64,000 nucleotides of DNA from Ceratopteris richardii (GCA_020310875.1 CM035416.1:3207709-3271708); one strand, 5' to 3'; positions 1 to 13,398 are shown, counted from the stretch's first letter. Notes: generated from the letters alone by a model not told the origin. Numbers and translations: made by a program.

Positions 1-1480
1 GATTGAGAATTTCTGGGGTGAGGATACTTTTCTTGATGCAAGTTTGTACATGTGTCATGATCGTAAGTCCACATCAAAACAATTATCAACTTGAACAATT
101 ATGTGTACTTCATTACTCTAGGTTCAGAGCATATTTTGATATCCTATTTCTTTCTAAAGTTTTAATCAACTTTTTGGAATGATTCATGTTTTTAAAATAT
201 ATGATCACGTTTTGTTACTGTTATTCTAGTTATTGGTTCTATATAGTTGGTAGTATTTAATTTCTCATGAAAGTTTATAGAGAAGTTTCATCTCATAAAG
301 TTGATGATATATATTTGATCATTTAAAGAACCTACGAGGTCGCATCAATTCTGGTTGCCGACTTTGATGTTTACAAGTTGTAAACGTAAAATTTTGGTAT
401 CAGAGCTTCCATAAACCTTATTGGATTATCTTCTTTAGCGACTAGCAAATCAACATGGTAGATTCGAGTGCATCTAGTAGGAAGTTACTTGATGGGAGAA
501 ATTATCCCATGTGGTGATTTAGAATGGGATCATATCTCATTTCTAAGGTCTTTCGGGATTAATAGGTGTAAAAATCTAGTGTTACTAGAGACACCTACAC
601 AAGAAGATAGAATAAGAGACTAAGAATGGATCAGAAAAGAAAAAATGTTCTTATTCACCTTATCACAAACAATTTCAAATACTATGTGTGGGCATATAAG
701 AGGTTTGAATACCAATTAAAAAAACTTGGGAGTGTCTATAATACTATCTACAACTACCAATAAAGCAAGATAAAATCTACTTATTAGAGAGCTAACAAGA
801 GTGAAGGAGAAGCCACTACAGCTAGTAAATTATTACGTTCTTGAGGTAAAACCACTTCTCAAAGCATTAAGCAACTCCTAGTGAAGATATAAAATTTCAT
901 AATATGTTTAAGGGCTGAGAGGAGATGAAAGATGGAAGTATTTTATTACATATATCATGACTTGGGAAGAATCTACCATCCTTTGAAGATTTAGAAACAC
1001 TCAAGATAACTGAAGAGATCAACATAGAAGGTAGCAATTATACTGTCATTCTCAAAAAAGGAAGTCAAGCATGAGCTTTGTATACTTCATGGAATAGAGC
1101 AAGAGCTTGAGGAAATTGGAGTGATGATAAGTTTCAACAACAACGCAAGAGTTACTTACCAAAATATGCAAGCTTAAAGATCAAAGTTTAATTCTACTAG
1201 AGGAGAAAGGTCGAATGAGCAAGGTGAACAAGATCAATCAAGTTATTAAGGTAACTTGTTATTATTGTGGTAAAATTAGGAATTATGATAAGGTTGTTTC
1301 GTGCAATCAAAAAAGGAGAGGGGTCTTTAGAGGATAAAGAAGCAGATGATGCCAAGATGGCACATATCAAAGAATTAATATACAAGAATTTTGGAAATCA
1401 GTACACTCTGACCTTGCAAGCTCAAGAACTCCTTGACTTACAGAGAATTGTGGTTGTACAAAAGAAAACATATTAACATA
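1..1480 (+). mobile_element. Ty1/copia relic, LTR edge, primer site and gag
   Basis: A primer-binding site complementary to initiator tRNA-Met (TGGTATCAGAGC) lies at 395-406. About 50 bases later an ATG opens a stretch that reads like copia Gag (a Leu-Asp-Gly-Arg-Asn-Tyr motif followed by Met-Trp). A zinc-knuckle-like segment lies near 1249-1325. The first 390 bases are probably the inner edge of the 5' LTR, but no partner LTR is visible. The reading frame is broken many times, so this is an old fossil. Assignment rests on motif order only. Confidence 0.6.
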
Positions 1481-1605
1481 CAAATTCGACCCTCTTGGAT
1501 GTAACCTAATCTCAAATAATAGGGTTTTTATTTTAAATGGTGGTCATAGTCGAGATGCATTAAAGTGCTTGATATTCAATAAATTTAAGTTAATTTGAAA
1601 CTATT

Positions 1606-2660
1606 TTATGCCCACTCTTCAATGGATTTTGTTCCATTCATTCCTCCAATAACCCCCTTGGATTTTGTCATCCTTGCCAAAATGGCATATGGATTGTTGG
1701 TTTGATAGATAACCTTGATAATTCTCTCCACATGTGCCAATTTTGTGGTCTTCACATTCATCACAAGTTCATCCAATATCCTACTGAACTTCACCACATG
1801 AGGTTCTCCATCTTGCTTCAAGAAGGTGAGCTACCTCACATATAATTCACATGTTATGAAACATGAGGTTAGAGAAGACTTTAACATACCATAAAATTCC
1901 ATGAACCTCTAAAAGAATCTAGTATGGAAGAATTTTTGAAAGATTTGGAGATAATGGTTAGGGAAATATTACATCTATAAAAATAATCTATCTTCAACTA
2001 GTTTATTCTTTGGAGTCTCACGAAGATTATAAATCAAAGGACCAATTCCAAAGGGAAAAACCATATCTTGTAGGTATGGTATTGTAATATTTTTGAAGGT
2101 GACTAGATAGGTCTCCATCAAATTCATAAGCGATAGGAGATTCTCAAATGAAGGTGTCTATATAGGACCATATACATCATTGTGAACAAGCTGTCAAACC
2201 AGCATGCTGCTCCCAAGATTCTTCAAGTGGTAAGCATCACAATCCTCCTAAGAGGCACTCAACCCAACAACCTAAAGAGAAGCATGAAGTTGAGAAGAGG
2301 TCCAAGTTTGAATATCATCTAAGCTTTGAAATTGCCAAGGCCTTCCAAGTGGTGAAGAATCTTTAGATGTTGAGTGAGACAATCCTCCTAAGAGGCAGTT
2401 AGCCCAACAATAAAAAAGGCCAGCATGAGGTGCACCTTGTTGCCAGTTGTGCATATACCCTGCTGAGTAGTTCTTTGGAAGACCTCGAAAACATAAATTT
2501 TACATATATGGAATGGGTGGACAATATTGATTTGCAAAGAAATTGGAAATGAACATGTCTACTTTATAACTTTGGTTGCCTAGTGGAGAGAAACATCAAG
2601 TCCAAGACTTATGCTCCACAAGACATTTGTCCTCATGTAAACTTTCTATCTCTGCACTTC
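1606..2660 (-). mobile_element. Ty1/copia relic, gag and integrase scraps
   Basis: On the minus strand 1606-1821 reads like a copia Gag segment. The short stretch near 2150-2200 reads HNDVYGPI, resembling the copia integrase motif that usually appears as HTDVWGP. The two pieces are not in a clean order and the sequence is heavily decayed. It may belong to a different insertion from the plus-strand relic to its left. An old fossil with many breaks. Confidence 0.35.
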
Positions 2661-4160
2661 AAGAAATAAGGACTCAGAAAGGCAAAGAGCACAACAATAA
2701 CCTATAGTGACCTAGTCACTCATAGAGCTAGTGCACACAAGCATGGGTTCCATATTCTGATTCTAGAATGGGCATGAAGATTTCCACAAGAGAGATGGGG
2801 AAGTGGGCATAATCCCAACTAGAACAATCATATTCCTCAACCATATGATTTCTTTAGATACTTTTCCATGAACACATAACACCATAAGAGAATATTTGAA
2901 GGAAGTCGGCAGGCAAGTGAGTTATCATTTTCAATAATTATTGTAGTAGTATGCTACATATTGATTGGAAGACCAAAAGCAGGCCTTGAAGCCCTAGAGC
3001 CACCTTCCTTCATGCATGTAACAAGATTTTTAAAGCACGTAAATGAGCAAATGAGGAGATACCTCATTTAAGAAATCATCAAAGAAAAACCCATCATCCT
3101 CAAAAGCTCTTTGCGAGGTGAGGAAAAATATTTCTATTGCCTTTCTGATCTTTGACATTGATCATGGGGTTTGGGGGAATACCTCAAGGTATATATCTCT
3201 ACTCATTTTTGAGGACAAAAATGCTTTTATGGGGGGCAAAATATTTTATAATTACATGGGTCTAAGGTGTAGAACCCTTGTGTATCTAGATGTGAAACCC
3301 ATGGGATTCATGATTTATTTACCCTTTTTATATGAATCTTGAACCTTAGGGATAATTCTCTATGGTTGAGTACCTTAGGCTTTATTGGAAGCCTCTCCTA
3401 GACACTTGATTTGTACGTGAGAGCTTGGAGAGTCTCCTTTTAGAAGACATGTGATTTCATGATTTTTCCTAAGCTTGGAAACCATGTGACCACCTTAGGG
3501 ACCCATGTGATGGAAGGTACTCATGTCCCCTTGACAGGGACTTACCCCCTTGGTCTTGGAGCTATATATTGGAGGGGTTTGTTGGGTGGAAGGTGCATCT
3601 CTCTCCCATGGAGTGTTTTTGCTACTTAGTTACTTTAGTTGTCTTGTATGTGGAGGCCTGTTGCAAAGAAAAGAGGCACAAAGAGGAGCCCCAAAATTTT
3701 CAAATTAATGAGCACAAATTTTCTTCTTCAAAATCCTAGAAAATTCCCTCGAAGCTATGTAAATGCACTAGAGGAGTCCTCTAGATGCATAGCCCCAAAT
3801 CCTTGTAACATAACTCTTGTAAAATAGTAGGAAAATTAGGGATCAATCAATAAAGTGCCGGTCTCTTGTGTGAAAGGACCATTTTTAGGGCACATGTATA
3901 TAAGTCACTTTGTGACTCTTGTAAGAGACTTTTTACCATTGTCAAGAAGTAGAGAAGAATTTCAAATTTGCTTCTTTCCTACTGATTTCTTCCTTTTCTA
4001 TGAACTTTTGTGTGTGCGTAATGCTTGGAATGTTTGTGTAGGACTATTATCTATCCCTTCCCGTCACTTTTGATCTATTGTAGTGTGTGTGTGTGTGTGT
4101 GAGCCATCACGAGTTGTGGAGCAAGTGTTGGTGTTTCCCATCGTGTCACTCTAGCACAAT
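2661..4160. other. Unassigned sequence with a GT microsatellite
   Basis: I see no convincing gene. The open frames at 3118-3342, 3639-3827 and 3855-4073 are short, lack recognisable domains and look like chance. A (GT)n run sits at about 4082-4101. The segment 3100-4160 could be an old LTR of another element, because it lies directly beside LTR-like sequence, but no paired copy exists in the window. Confidence 0.3.
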
Positions 4161-5150
4161 GTCAAGTACCAATGTGAGGAGATTCACCTCATAAATGTCA
4201 ATCCGCGGAGACGTGAGGACCGGTATGAAGACCGTGAACAAGTGATGGCACAAATGCATGAGTGAAAGCACACAAGCATGCACACACACGCACACAAGGT
4301 AAGAGCAAAGAGTTGAACAATGGAAGATCTTTGATTACAAAAGAACTCTCTTACAAAGCTCAAATCTACAACAAGCTAACCCCAAAAATGAGCTCTCCAG
4401 CCCTTTTTATAGTTTTTTGAGTGGTTTTGGCCCTGTCCAGACCTAGTGTCCGGGCTAGTTAAAAATTAGGTTCCATGGCTTATTTGGGGCCTCAAACGGA
4501 GTCTAAAAATTATGAAAATTAGCAGGGTGATACATCTAATACTCTTCAAGCTTGAGGACTCCTGGGCTTGAACAAAATGGAGTTACAAAAATGGAAAATG
4601 GTATTTACAAGGGTTTGTAGTGATAAAAATCACTATTTTCATAGGAATTTCTTATGAAAATTTGACATGTGCTTCTTGGAGCTCCTTACATGCTCCTTCT
4701 TCTTGTGCGTCCACTTCCTTGATGTGATTATATGCTTGTGCTTGACCTTGACTGTCAACACTCCCCCCCTCTAGAGTGTGTCGTCCCTGACAGACCCTTG
4801 TTGGAGTGGTTGTTCCAAGTAGTACTGTGAGAGGTAGTGTCCATGTATCAACAGGAGCGGTCCATCTTCCAAATGTAGCTTGGCCTAGTTCTTTAGTTTG
4901 CCACTGCTAGCCTATGCAAGATTTGGTCCCCTTGTAGGTACTTCTTCCTTGGACTTGAGCTAGATGGTGTATTTTCGTGCTTTCAAAGATTGCTAGTTGC
5001 TCAAAAGAGGTTGTCAATATTGATCTTGAGCAATTGTCAATGTTGAATTCCTTCATAGGTACTTATGTTATACACTTAATGTCCTTGGGAGCTTTAAACA
5101 TGAGTTTCATAGTAGGTTGCCAAGTACTTTTAACCCATAATGACTTATGG
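4161..5150 (-). mobile_element. Ty3/gypsy relic: LTR, polypurine tract and 3' region
   Basis: About 4161-4760 is a diverged relative of the 568-bp LTR of the young gypsy element at 8518-9085. The shared block near 4195-4290 and the closing CAACA at 4756-4760 show this. It is followed by a C-rich tract (4761-4771) that is a polypurine tract on the minus strand. Further sequence resembling that downstream of the young LTR follows, including a shared CCTGACAGACC motif. The fragment fades by about 5150, where a plus-strand relic of the same family begins, so two insertions or an inversion meet here. Confidence 0.6.
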
Positions 5151-5159
5151 GTAAGTGCA

Positions 5160-5412
5160 TTGCTAGTATCGTATCGTGCAAAATTTTGGTATCGTATTGT
5201 GAGCAATCTGATATTGTATCGTGCAGTGGTCAGGTATCATATCGTCCACTAACTTGGTATCATATCATCAAATACAGAGGCACCCTATCATGTGAATTCT
5301 GGTATCTTATCATCTCACTCGGTGGTATCATATCGCTGGAGGATTCTGGTATCGTATCGTGCTAAAATCGGTATCGTATTGTGTGTGTGGTATCACCAAG
5401 AGTGGTATCATT
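5160..5412 (+). repeat. Degenerate tandem repeat in the leader of the old gypsy relic
   Basis: A short unit resembling GGTATCGTATCGTG is repeated about ten times with variation, just before the gag-like frame starting near 5475. The position, between LTR and gag, is the same as that of the larger tandem array in the young gypsy element (23990-24710 on the minus strand), although the unit differs. Confidence 0.65.
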
Positions 5413-7500
5413 CAGAACCACTTAATCTATCTTAGGGAAAAATTTGAAGAGTTTGAGGAACTAAGTCAAGACGGGTGATAAGTAGTCGTAGGAGTGTCAT
5501 TTCATCGATAGGAAGTAAAACCCAAGCAAGTCATAACTCTATCTATATGGACACCTCTAGTGATTTAGAGGAGGAGCTACCCATAACCTCAGAAGACATG
5601 CATGGTTCTGCCCCTAGGGAGAACTTTATGTCAACTATAGAGGGGGAATATTGTACCTCTCTGCAATATGTGTCCATTAATCTGCAAGGGATCCCTATTA
5701 ATCTGGATGGATTAAATAGGTCTATTGCAAGGATAGTAAAATCTAGTGAATCAGAAATAGTGCCCAGACCTATAGTCAAGTATGAAGGAGGAGTGTACAT
5801 GGATAAATTAGGTCACATCTACGTGGTAACAGAAAACCCAGATCGGATAAACGAGAGAGGAGAATTGGAAGGACAAGGAAACACAGGGAGACTTGACCTT
5901 GAAGAGTTAGTAACTACACCAAGAGGCAAGTTAGTGGTGACTCGAGTCTTGAGAGGGGATTTGATACCTCAAGATGATTACCTGTTAGACATCTACTTAA
6001 TCCACGGGTCAGACCTACTGTTACAAACCGATTCACCCACATGATGATAGGAAGTAAGCCCAATGACTTTCTATGAGTTAAAGGATCCCGAAGATGAGTC
6101 TAGAGTCACATACCTAGACCAGAACCAAAGAAGATATTGGCCGATGGATGCCGTTGATAGAGCTCAATTGAAGTATATGGGGTTGCCTGTATTCCCTCCT
6201 CGAGGACAAGCAACTACCTCCCACAATCCTTTTGGAACGCATCAAGAGCTAGAGAATATAATGTCAAGAAAAACAAGCCAACGAAGTGTTCCCAACCAAA
6301 GTCATGTGCAATTCACAATGCCAGGAGTGCAATCACACAACCAAACCTACTCAGGAATAGGTAACCTGAATCGGCCACCAGTTAGGCCAAGGCCACAACC
6401 AAGAGTGCAGCCTGGAGTACCTCCTTTTAGATGAGCAATTCCTATGATGCCTAGACCACCAGAACCGATAAGAAGGCTAATACCAATACAAGTGGCCAAA
6501 TGTATGAGAAATCATTATGATAGAATGGGAGAATCCTATGATCACATAGCCGAGTTTAAACAAGTATAACGAGCTGACCAAGTGGATGATATCTTTGTGC
6601 AGTATGAATCATTTGGACTTACCGTCACAGGGACGGGTTTGACTTGGTTCCAACCATTGGATTGAAATCAATTTGGAAATATTGAGCAATTTTTCCAAGA
6701 GTTCATTAGAGAATTCACCAAGAGAGGGATTAAGCACAACTCTTCATCCTTAATCCATAGCTTCAAATAGAACCCAAATGAAACTGTGAAAACAGCTGCC
6801 TGAAGATTTAATCAATATGTCGATAGACGTCCAGCAACAGAAAGACCCTCCCAGCAAAAAATTATATCACTATCCTTGGATGTATTGACTAATGGGACAG
6901 TGAGAACCCTAGTTTATGTGAAACGGCTCCAAACATTGAGCAAGTTTCTTCAAGAATGTATTGACTTGGAAGACAACTTAGCTGACGATCTCAAAAGTAC
7001 ACCAAGCCCTACTAAATCAGACGACACTAGTACAATGACATCTAACTCTAGTAATGTAGAGGAGTTAGCAGAACTGGTAACCAAGAAGTTAGGAGTCCAT
7101 GGATAGAGGAATTATCAACACCCATCAATGAGAATACCCATGTTATGACGATGCGGTCTATGTGGTGGAGATCATCCATCTCACATGTGTGCAAGAGGAG
7201 GAATAGGCATGCCTCAAGCTTATCCATACAATAGGGAGCCACCTCAAGGACCCAACATGTACTGCCACATAGAGAAAAAATACACTAATCACACTACTGA
7301 CAATTGCCCATTCAACAGGGAGGCAAGACCCTTAAATCAACCTCAGTATAGGCCTTATGGATACCCTCCTAGAGAGCCAGGAAGGGAGATTCCAAGATAC
7401 AACCCCTATCTAGGACCACAAGGAGTACCTAGACCGTATGAACAAGGGCAATATGGACAACCACAACCAGTGTTAGGACAATAGCCACCCCTCCCACAGA
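5413..7500 (+). mobile_element. Old Ty3/gypsy relic, left part (gag)
   Basis: The segment 5475-6044 is clearly homologous to the N-terminal region of the young gypsy polyprotein: both share a YLDKEG/YMDKLG-type block followed by TPRGK. Later segments match the gag core (around 6540-7080) and a Cys-rich knuckle near 7150. The frame is broken in several places. The copia insertion at 7506 interrupts this element, and its continuation lies at 31080-34050, with the ATGTA duplication marking the join. It is the oldest layer of the nest. Confidence 0.8.
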
Positions 7501-7505
7501 ATGTA

Positions 7506-8517
7506 TGTGAAGAGAGATGGTGGATGCAATCCAAAGATGAGTTGGTGCTGCTACAACCGGCTTCACACTAGCCAACTGAGACTTCAAAGTTGATTAGTAG
7601 ACCCTTTAAGCTTCCTAAATCCACCAAAATATCAGGCAAGTACTTTGGTGCATGTATCCCAAAAGTTTAAGTCAAGACAGACAAGTTGCAAGATGACTAG
7701 CTCCCAAAACTTGCTACTTTTGGACATACACCTGCTAGAAAAACTGAACAGTGCTCTCAACCTGGTAAGAATTAGATAAATTCCTTTTGGGAATAGCAAA
7801 TAGACTTAGCAAGCTTCCCAATCCAAGTTAAAACACTTCAAATGATGGACTGAGCACTGAAAACAAGATTAATCAATTTCTGGAACATGCCCACCATTCT
7901 CGGGGCTCTGTAGAGATAAACTAGTGAGCAGTAAAATGCAGATATCTCCAAATTGTAAATGCAATGAGCATGAAAATTGCTGTGCAAAAACTAGACAGTA
8001 AGAGCTATCCAACGCACATTAAAACACTGAAAAAGGTTGCGCATAACTTGAGATATGACCTTCTAAAGGTACTGCTCTGAGTGAGTATAACAAAGAACAA
8101 AACAGAGAAGTAGATGATGATAAATGTATAGATTCACATATGACTACAACCACATTGGCAATGAATATTTGCACAATGGGACTAGAATGATAGAGCTATG
8201 GAGTAAGCTCTTCAATCTCTACAAAATGACATGAAGTGGTCACGTATAAGGCTTGCTAATCGCCTCTTCCTTCTTGCTCTTTTTATAGCTATCCTTGGAG
8301 GGAGTTTTGAATTCGAATTCGAATGGCTCCACCTAAAAGTGATCCCCAAAGTTAGGAGATATTCCCTCAGCTCAAAACTCATGGTTTTAGGTAGTTAGAG
8401 CCACGAATTTGCTTTTACATCATGGATGAGGTAAGCCATCCTTTTCCTTTTTTCTTTTTTCAATTACAAGAGATAAAATGTACTCTTTTACAAGAGGTGT
8501 TCACATGCGTACACATG
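7506..8517 (-). repeat. Copia LTR (3' in element orientation), first segment
   Basis: This part of the LTR aligns along its length with 29998-31017. It is interrupted after 8517 by the gypsy insertion and resumes at 25656-25720. The bases ACATG at 8513-8517 are repeated at 25651-25655 as the gypsy target duplication. Confidence 0.93.
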
Positions 8518-9085
8518 TGTAGCTCGATGATGAGTAGCACCTCCTTTAATGTCAATCCGGGAAGACGTGAGGATGGTATGAAGACCTCGAGCAAGTGGCG
8601 GCACAAGTGCGTGAGTGAGAAGCACACTAGCATGCACACACATACACACACACGCGCACACACGGCAAGACAAAGAGTGAGGATCAATGGAGCTTTTAGA
8701 TTACTTTCAAAATGCTCTTACAAGTTCGTTTCAATTACAATCTAACCTCAAAAATGAGCTCTCTAGCTCCTTTTATAGTTTTTGACTAGCTTTGGCCCTG
8801 TCCAGACCTAGTGTCCGGCCTAGTTAAAAATTAGGTTCCAGGGCTTATTTGAGGGCTCAAACGAAGTCTAAAAATTATGAAAATTGGTACGATGGTACTT
8901 CTAATACTCCTCAAGCTCGAGGACTCCTCGGCTTGCACAAAATGGAGTCTATTATACCAAAAACGGGATTTACAATGTTTGTGTAGTGATTAAAATCACT
9001 TGAGTTGTACATAATCCATGGGAAAAAATGATCTGGCCTTGTTGCCGTATTGTGCATGACTCCTCTGTTGCTTTGTATGCCAACA
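8518..9085 (-). repeat. Gypsy LTR (3' in element orientation)
   Basis: 568 bp, nearly identical to 25083-25650. Starts TGTAGCTCGATG and ends GCCAACA. It carries a CA/TG-rich microsatellite near 8630-8665. Short open frames inside it occur in both copies and are not genes. Confidence 0.95.
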
Positions 9086-9100
9086 CTCCCCCCTTCCTAG
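9086..9100 (-). other. Polypurine tract of the young gypsy element
   Basis: CTCCCCCCTTCCTAG on the plus strand, a purine run on the element strand, directly abutting the LTR. This is the expected site for plus-strand DNA priming. The relic LTR at 4161-4760 has an equivalent tract at the same place. Confidence 0.85.
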
Positions 9101-12100
9101 CGTCTGTCGCCCCTGACAGACCTTTGTTCTCGTGGGTGGTCGATGTAATATTGGATGACATTGGTGGCCAGTTCATGTTCTCCTATCCTTAAGCCTCTTG
9201 CTAGATCGGCTTCCAATGCCTCCCAATTTATTGCACTGGGGGTCTCTGGTTGCGGGGTGGTGTAGTACTCTGAATACATTGCTTGTTCACAAGCAAACAG
9301 TTGAAGCAGATGTGTCGGCTTTGGTGCGAAAATCTCCGAGTGATACTCCCAGAACCCTGATCTGAACATTTCTTCAAAGGTCTGTTTGTAGCAGGCGGGG
9401 AGGTATTTGATGCGCGCATGCCAAGCGTAAGCCACACGGATACTAGGGGTGGTGCTCATGTCATACACCAAGTCGTAATTTCCATTGCTAAACCCCGGAA
9501 GACGTACCTATGGTGCGGCTGCATTTCTAAAGGTCTTCAGCACTACTTGCATCATATCTAAGATTTTAAGCATCATTTGCGCTGCTACATCTGGCATGGG
9601 CTTCAAGCGCGGCATCCAGTGGCGAATGGTTCCCATCATATATGCTACCGATGGTGGTCCTTGTGGTGGCGCGATGTACGGGTAGTTCAGCCATTCCTTG
9701 CATTGCGCATTGTTCTGTACCTTGATATTAAATGCCTTCCACGACCTGCGGCGGGGGACTGGACCGTAGCATGGGTTGTACAGGAGGTGCAACGGCGCGT
9801 TGTTCCATGTGCGTAGCATTTCTGGATAGGTCTCTAAAAGTTTCTGCCGCCATGTTGGTTGACGAATCTTGCCTTTTCGCACCTCTGGAGGAAGGTCTTC
9901 GGGTTGAAATTGGGTCGCAAAAGTAGGAATCTGACCCGTGACTCTTTGTATTTCTGCATTATAATCAGCCAAGATAATATAATACGGCCTGTATTGGAGT
10001 TCCGATGAGAGAATCAGGCGTCTCGATGACAAGTTCTTGAAGTAAGCTGATTGTAACACAGTCTCCTCTATGACCCTCATGGCCTGATTTTGCACTATGG
10101 TGCGCTCTTCATGCGAAGTCCCTATTTCCTCCACTTGTCGTAACCATGGCGGCCGTGGTGCCTCGAACGTGTCCTGCGCTTCTTCGGTTTGTTGGCCTCC
10201 TGGGAATGGTTGCGGATCATATTCTTCATCAAACGTTTGTTCCACCGGAATTTGCACAACTTCTTCGTCCGTGGGAGCCTCCGGAGGGGAAGATGGTCTC
10301 TCATATTGTAGTAGGCGTGTTTGCAATTCAGTGACCTGTTCCTAGAGATCTTTTATGGCCTCTGCGTTGAGAAGCGAAGCCGCAGAGGGGGTGGTTGGAG
10401 GGGCAGCTGCTGGTCCTTGTTGGTGTTCCTGCTTCAGTTGTCCTAGCTCCTCCGATAGCTTATCATGTGCTTCGAGCAGCATGGCATAATCTTCCAATAT
10501 AATCTTGATATTATCGGGGGTCACTGCTTGAACCTTGGATGGGCTGATGGGTGCCCCCGGTGTGCTCTCAATAGCTGCTTCCAGGTTCTCTTGATTTTGT
10601 ATTTGTAGGCGTCTATTCTCTTCCTGAGCAGCCGCAAGATGGCGTTTGAGTAGTGCCATATTTCGCTGAAGTTTAGAGTTGCGTTCCAGCTGTGTCCGTA
10701 GGTGACTTTCTACCACCTGCACCGCTTCCTGATCTACGTTCTGTAACTGTACCTCCAATATGTTATGGGCTTCTTGGAGGGTTTGGAACTGTGTGTGGAG
10801 GCGAGCGTTCTCCTGTTCTAGTGCCGCAAGGCGGTGCTGTAGTGTCGCTCAGTGCTCTTGCAGGCGTTCGTTTTGTTGCTGGAGCTGAATGTAATATGTT
10901 CTTAAATTTGATATACAAGCCAACATGGTGTCCAATGCATTTCCTATAGATAAGTGTGGGTTGTTTATCGTGGGAGATGCATGGGAAGGGAATTGGGGAA
11001 GGGAGACAGTGAATGATGTGTCTACGGAAGTTGTGTGTGTGGGTGAAATTGGTGGAGGGGGAACGGGAGGAGGTGAAACCGTGGGTGGAGGTGCTGTGGG
11101 TGGTGAAATGTCCATACCTTCAGGAGTGGGTGTTAGTGTGGGGCTTGCCATATACATTGGTATGGTAGGTGGTGTGTGTGTGGAAGTGGTGAATAGATGT
11201 GAAGTGGGGTGGGGAGCTGAAACGACAAGGAATGGTTGAGAGCCTGGTTGAAAAGCCCTAGCAAGGAAGTCATGGAGGGATTGTAGGAATGGAGAGAGGG
11301 ATGTCGGGGGTTGAGGTCGTAAATTTGAGGAGGGTTGAAAGGGTTGCGTGGTAGCAGGGAAGCCCATGAATGTGGATCTAGGGTCAGGATGACCCGTGGC
11401 TGAGGGCGTTGGGGATGGTTGCCCTAGGGCAGGCTCTAGGAGGGGTTCAGCGGATTGTGTAGGGTTGGGGTTTGCTTCGAAGATTGGATTATCAGTGGTA
11501 GAGAATAGGGTGGCACTAGAGATGGGAGTACGAAAGATGAAGGTTGGGTCAGTGGGTTGAGTGGTCGATGGGATTTCCACTGTCTCTGTTCTAGGAGGTG
11601 ATGGTGGGGGAGTAGGTGGTAGTGGTTCGGTGGGCTCCTCATGGGTGGCGGGGTGCTGTTGACTAGCTGTTTGGGAGGTTGGTGTAGTAGTTGGCTCTTC
11701 TGCAACTGTAACGGGAATTTGGATATTTTTACCTGAGCGAGGTCGTGTCTGGAACCTTCGTGGGTCATATTGAACTGAAGGCCTCTGAATGGCAGTGCGC
11801 ACAGCTTCTACAACTCCATATGTTTCTGCCATCAATAAGAGACCTTCCCTGTACTCCGAGTCAATTCCCGCTTCTTCCAACAACTGAGTCATAAGTACTC
11901 TGCTGCTCTGTTCAGTGAGTAACTGCTGCGATCGCACTCTTTCCATAATCTGATACAGCCTTCGGAGTTCTGCTGTATATGCTGGGGCTGCAGTGGTCTC
12001 TTCTTCATATGCTTCTTCTTCTTCCGGGTGTCCGTGTTGTTGGCTTTGCTGAGCGTCACTCCAATGGACATGTCTGCCGTCCGTAGACTTTCTTCTTCTT

Positions 12101-13398
12101 CGTGAGGATGTGCCCTGCTCCTCTGCCTCTGAATAAAACTCCACATCAGAGAATTGTGTGCTTTGTAGGAATGCTTCGAAATCCTGGGGGTCCAGTCCTT
12201 CAGCCTCTCCAGTGGCAGCAAATTCGAATTCAGGTGTAACCGGAGGAGCCGATGGGGTAGGTTGTGTCGTAGTGTCAGATTCCGACCTGGGTATCCTAAT
12301 GGTAAAGGGAGGTACAGTGCCCTCTCTTAATGGTGATGCCTCAGGAGTAGTCAGGACTTCCCGTGTCTGGACGCAAGGGATCGCGCCCCTCATGCGCTTG
12401 GACTGATGTGTGGATGTCTTGAGCCTTTTAAACATTTGTAATTGTGCCCAAGTTAAGGCACGCTCAATGGGGACATTATATGCCAAGCATCGGTAAATGA
12501 TGCGTGTGAGTGCACAGCATCCGTTCACCACTAATTTCCTAGAAGCCCGTTTGTTTGCTTCATACAACTGATCTATAATCCACACTGGTAGCTTAATAGG
12601 TAACGCACCTGCTTCCGCCAAGTAGAGAGCAAACCAGATCTTCTTGTGTGGTTGCGTGAATCGGTCTTGACCGGGGAAGGCGAAATGTTGCATGCACATG
12701 CGGAGAGGGATGGACACATTTGGGGTGAGTGCTGCCATGTCTTTCAGCTTCACTACTTTCCTGTCCTTCATGTTGGTGGGAACGAGAGCATCCTTTTCTG
12801 AGGGCACATGCGTGCCATGCATATTTAAAGCATCGCTTACCAACTCCACAGTGAGTTCAAACCTCTTCAACTCGTTGTTGCCCAGCAATGAGGGGAGAAC
12901 AAATGATCCGGGTTGGTCCTTATCTTCATTAGCTTGTAATGTGGAGACCAAATAGTAACATCGGAGGAGATCGGGTTTAGGTAGTGGGGCTTCAAAATAT
13001 TCCGCCAACCCTGCTCGTTGCCATATGGTCTGGAGATCTTCGGTGTTCTGTAAAGTCTCGAACTCTTTGGAGAAAAATTGGAATCGCACCCATGATCTGT
13101 CATACTCGCATTTAGACTCCCAGATATACTTGGCCTCTCCTAATGGACCGGGCATGCCATTGAACCAATGAGAATTGGCATGGACTCTTTCCGTGATCCC
13201 TGTAGGTGGGTCTGGCACCGGGATTTGCTGAAGGTGTTGCATCTCCACTGGTCGTTCAGTCGGGGGCACGCCCACAGGTAGGCTATCCACATCAATTCCT
13301 GCAGTAAGTATCCCTACTTGTGAGCCCGAACCTGTCGCTTCTGCCATTTTTCTTCTTGCCTTCTGATTCTGTGAGAATATAGAATCATGTGTTAACAT
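9097..13398 (-). other. Extra coding region downstream of pol in the young gypsy element
   Basis: After the gag-pol frame the element carries another 4.3 kb with long open reading. The N-terminal part (about 350 residues) is globular-looking and includes a Trp-rich region near its start. The middle is rich in Pro, Thr and Ser with proline runs. The C-terminal part is Gln/Glu/Leu-rich and probably coiled coil. I do not recognise a domain. Extra frames of unknown role after pol are known in several plant gypsy lineages. The region is broken in about three places, so it is treated as a fossil. Confidence 0.7.

Noticed and set aside
8422-8745. Open frames across the copia-gypsy junction and repeated at 24915-25310
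   Set aside because: They fall in LTR sequence and recur because the LTR recurs.
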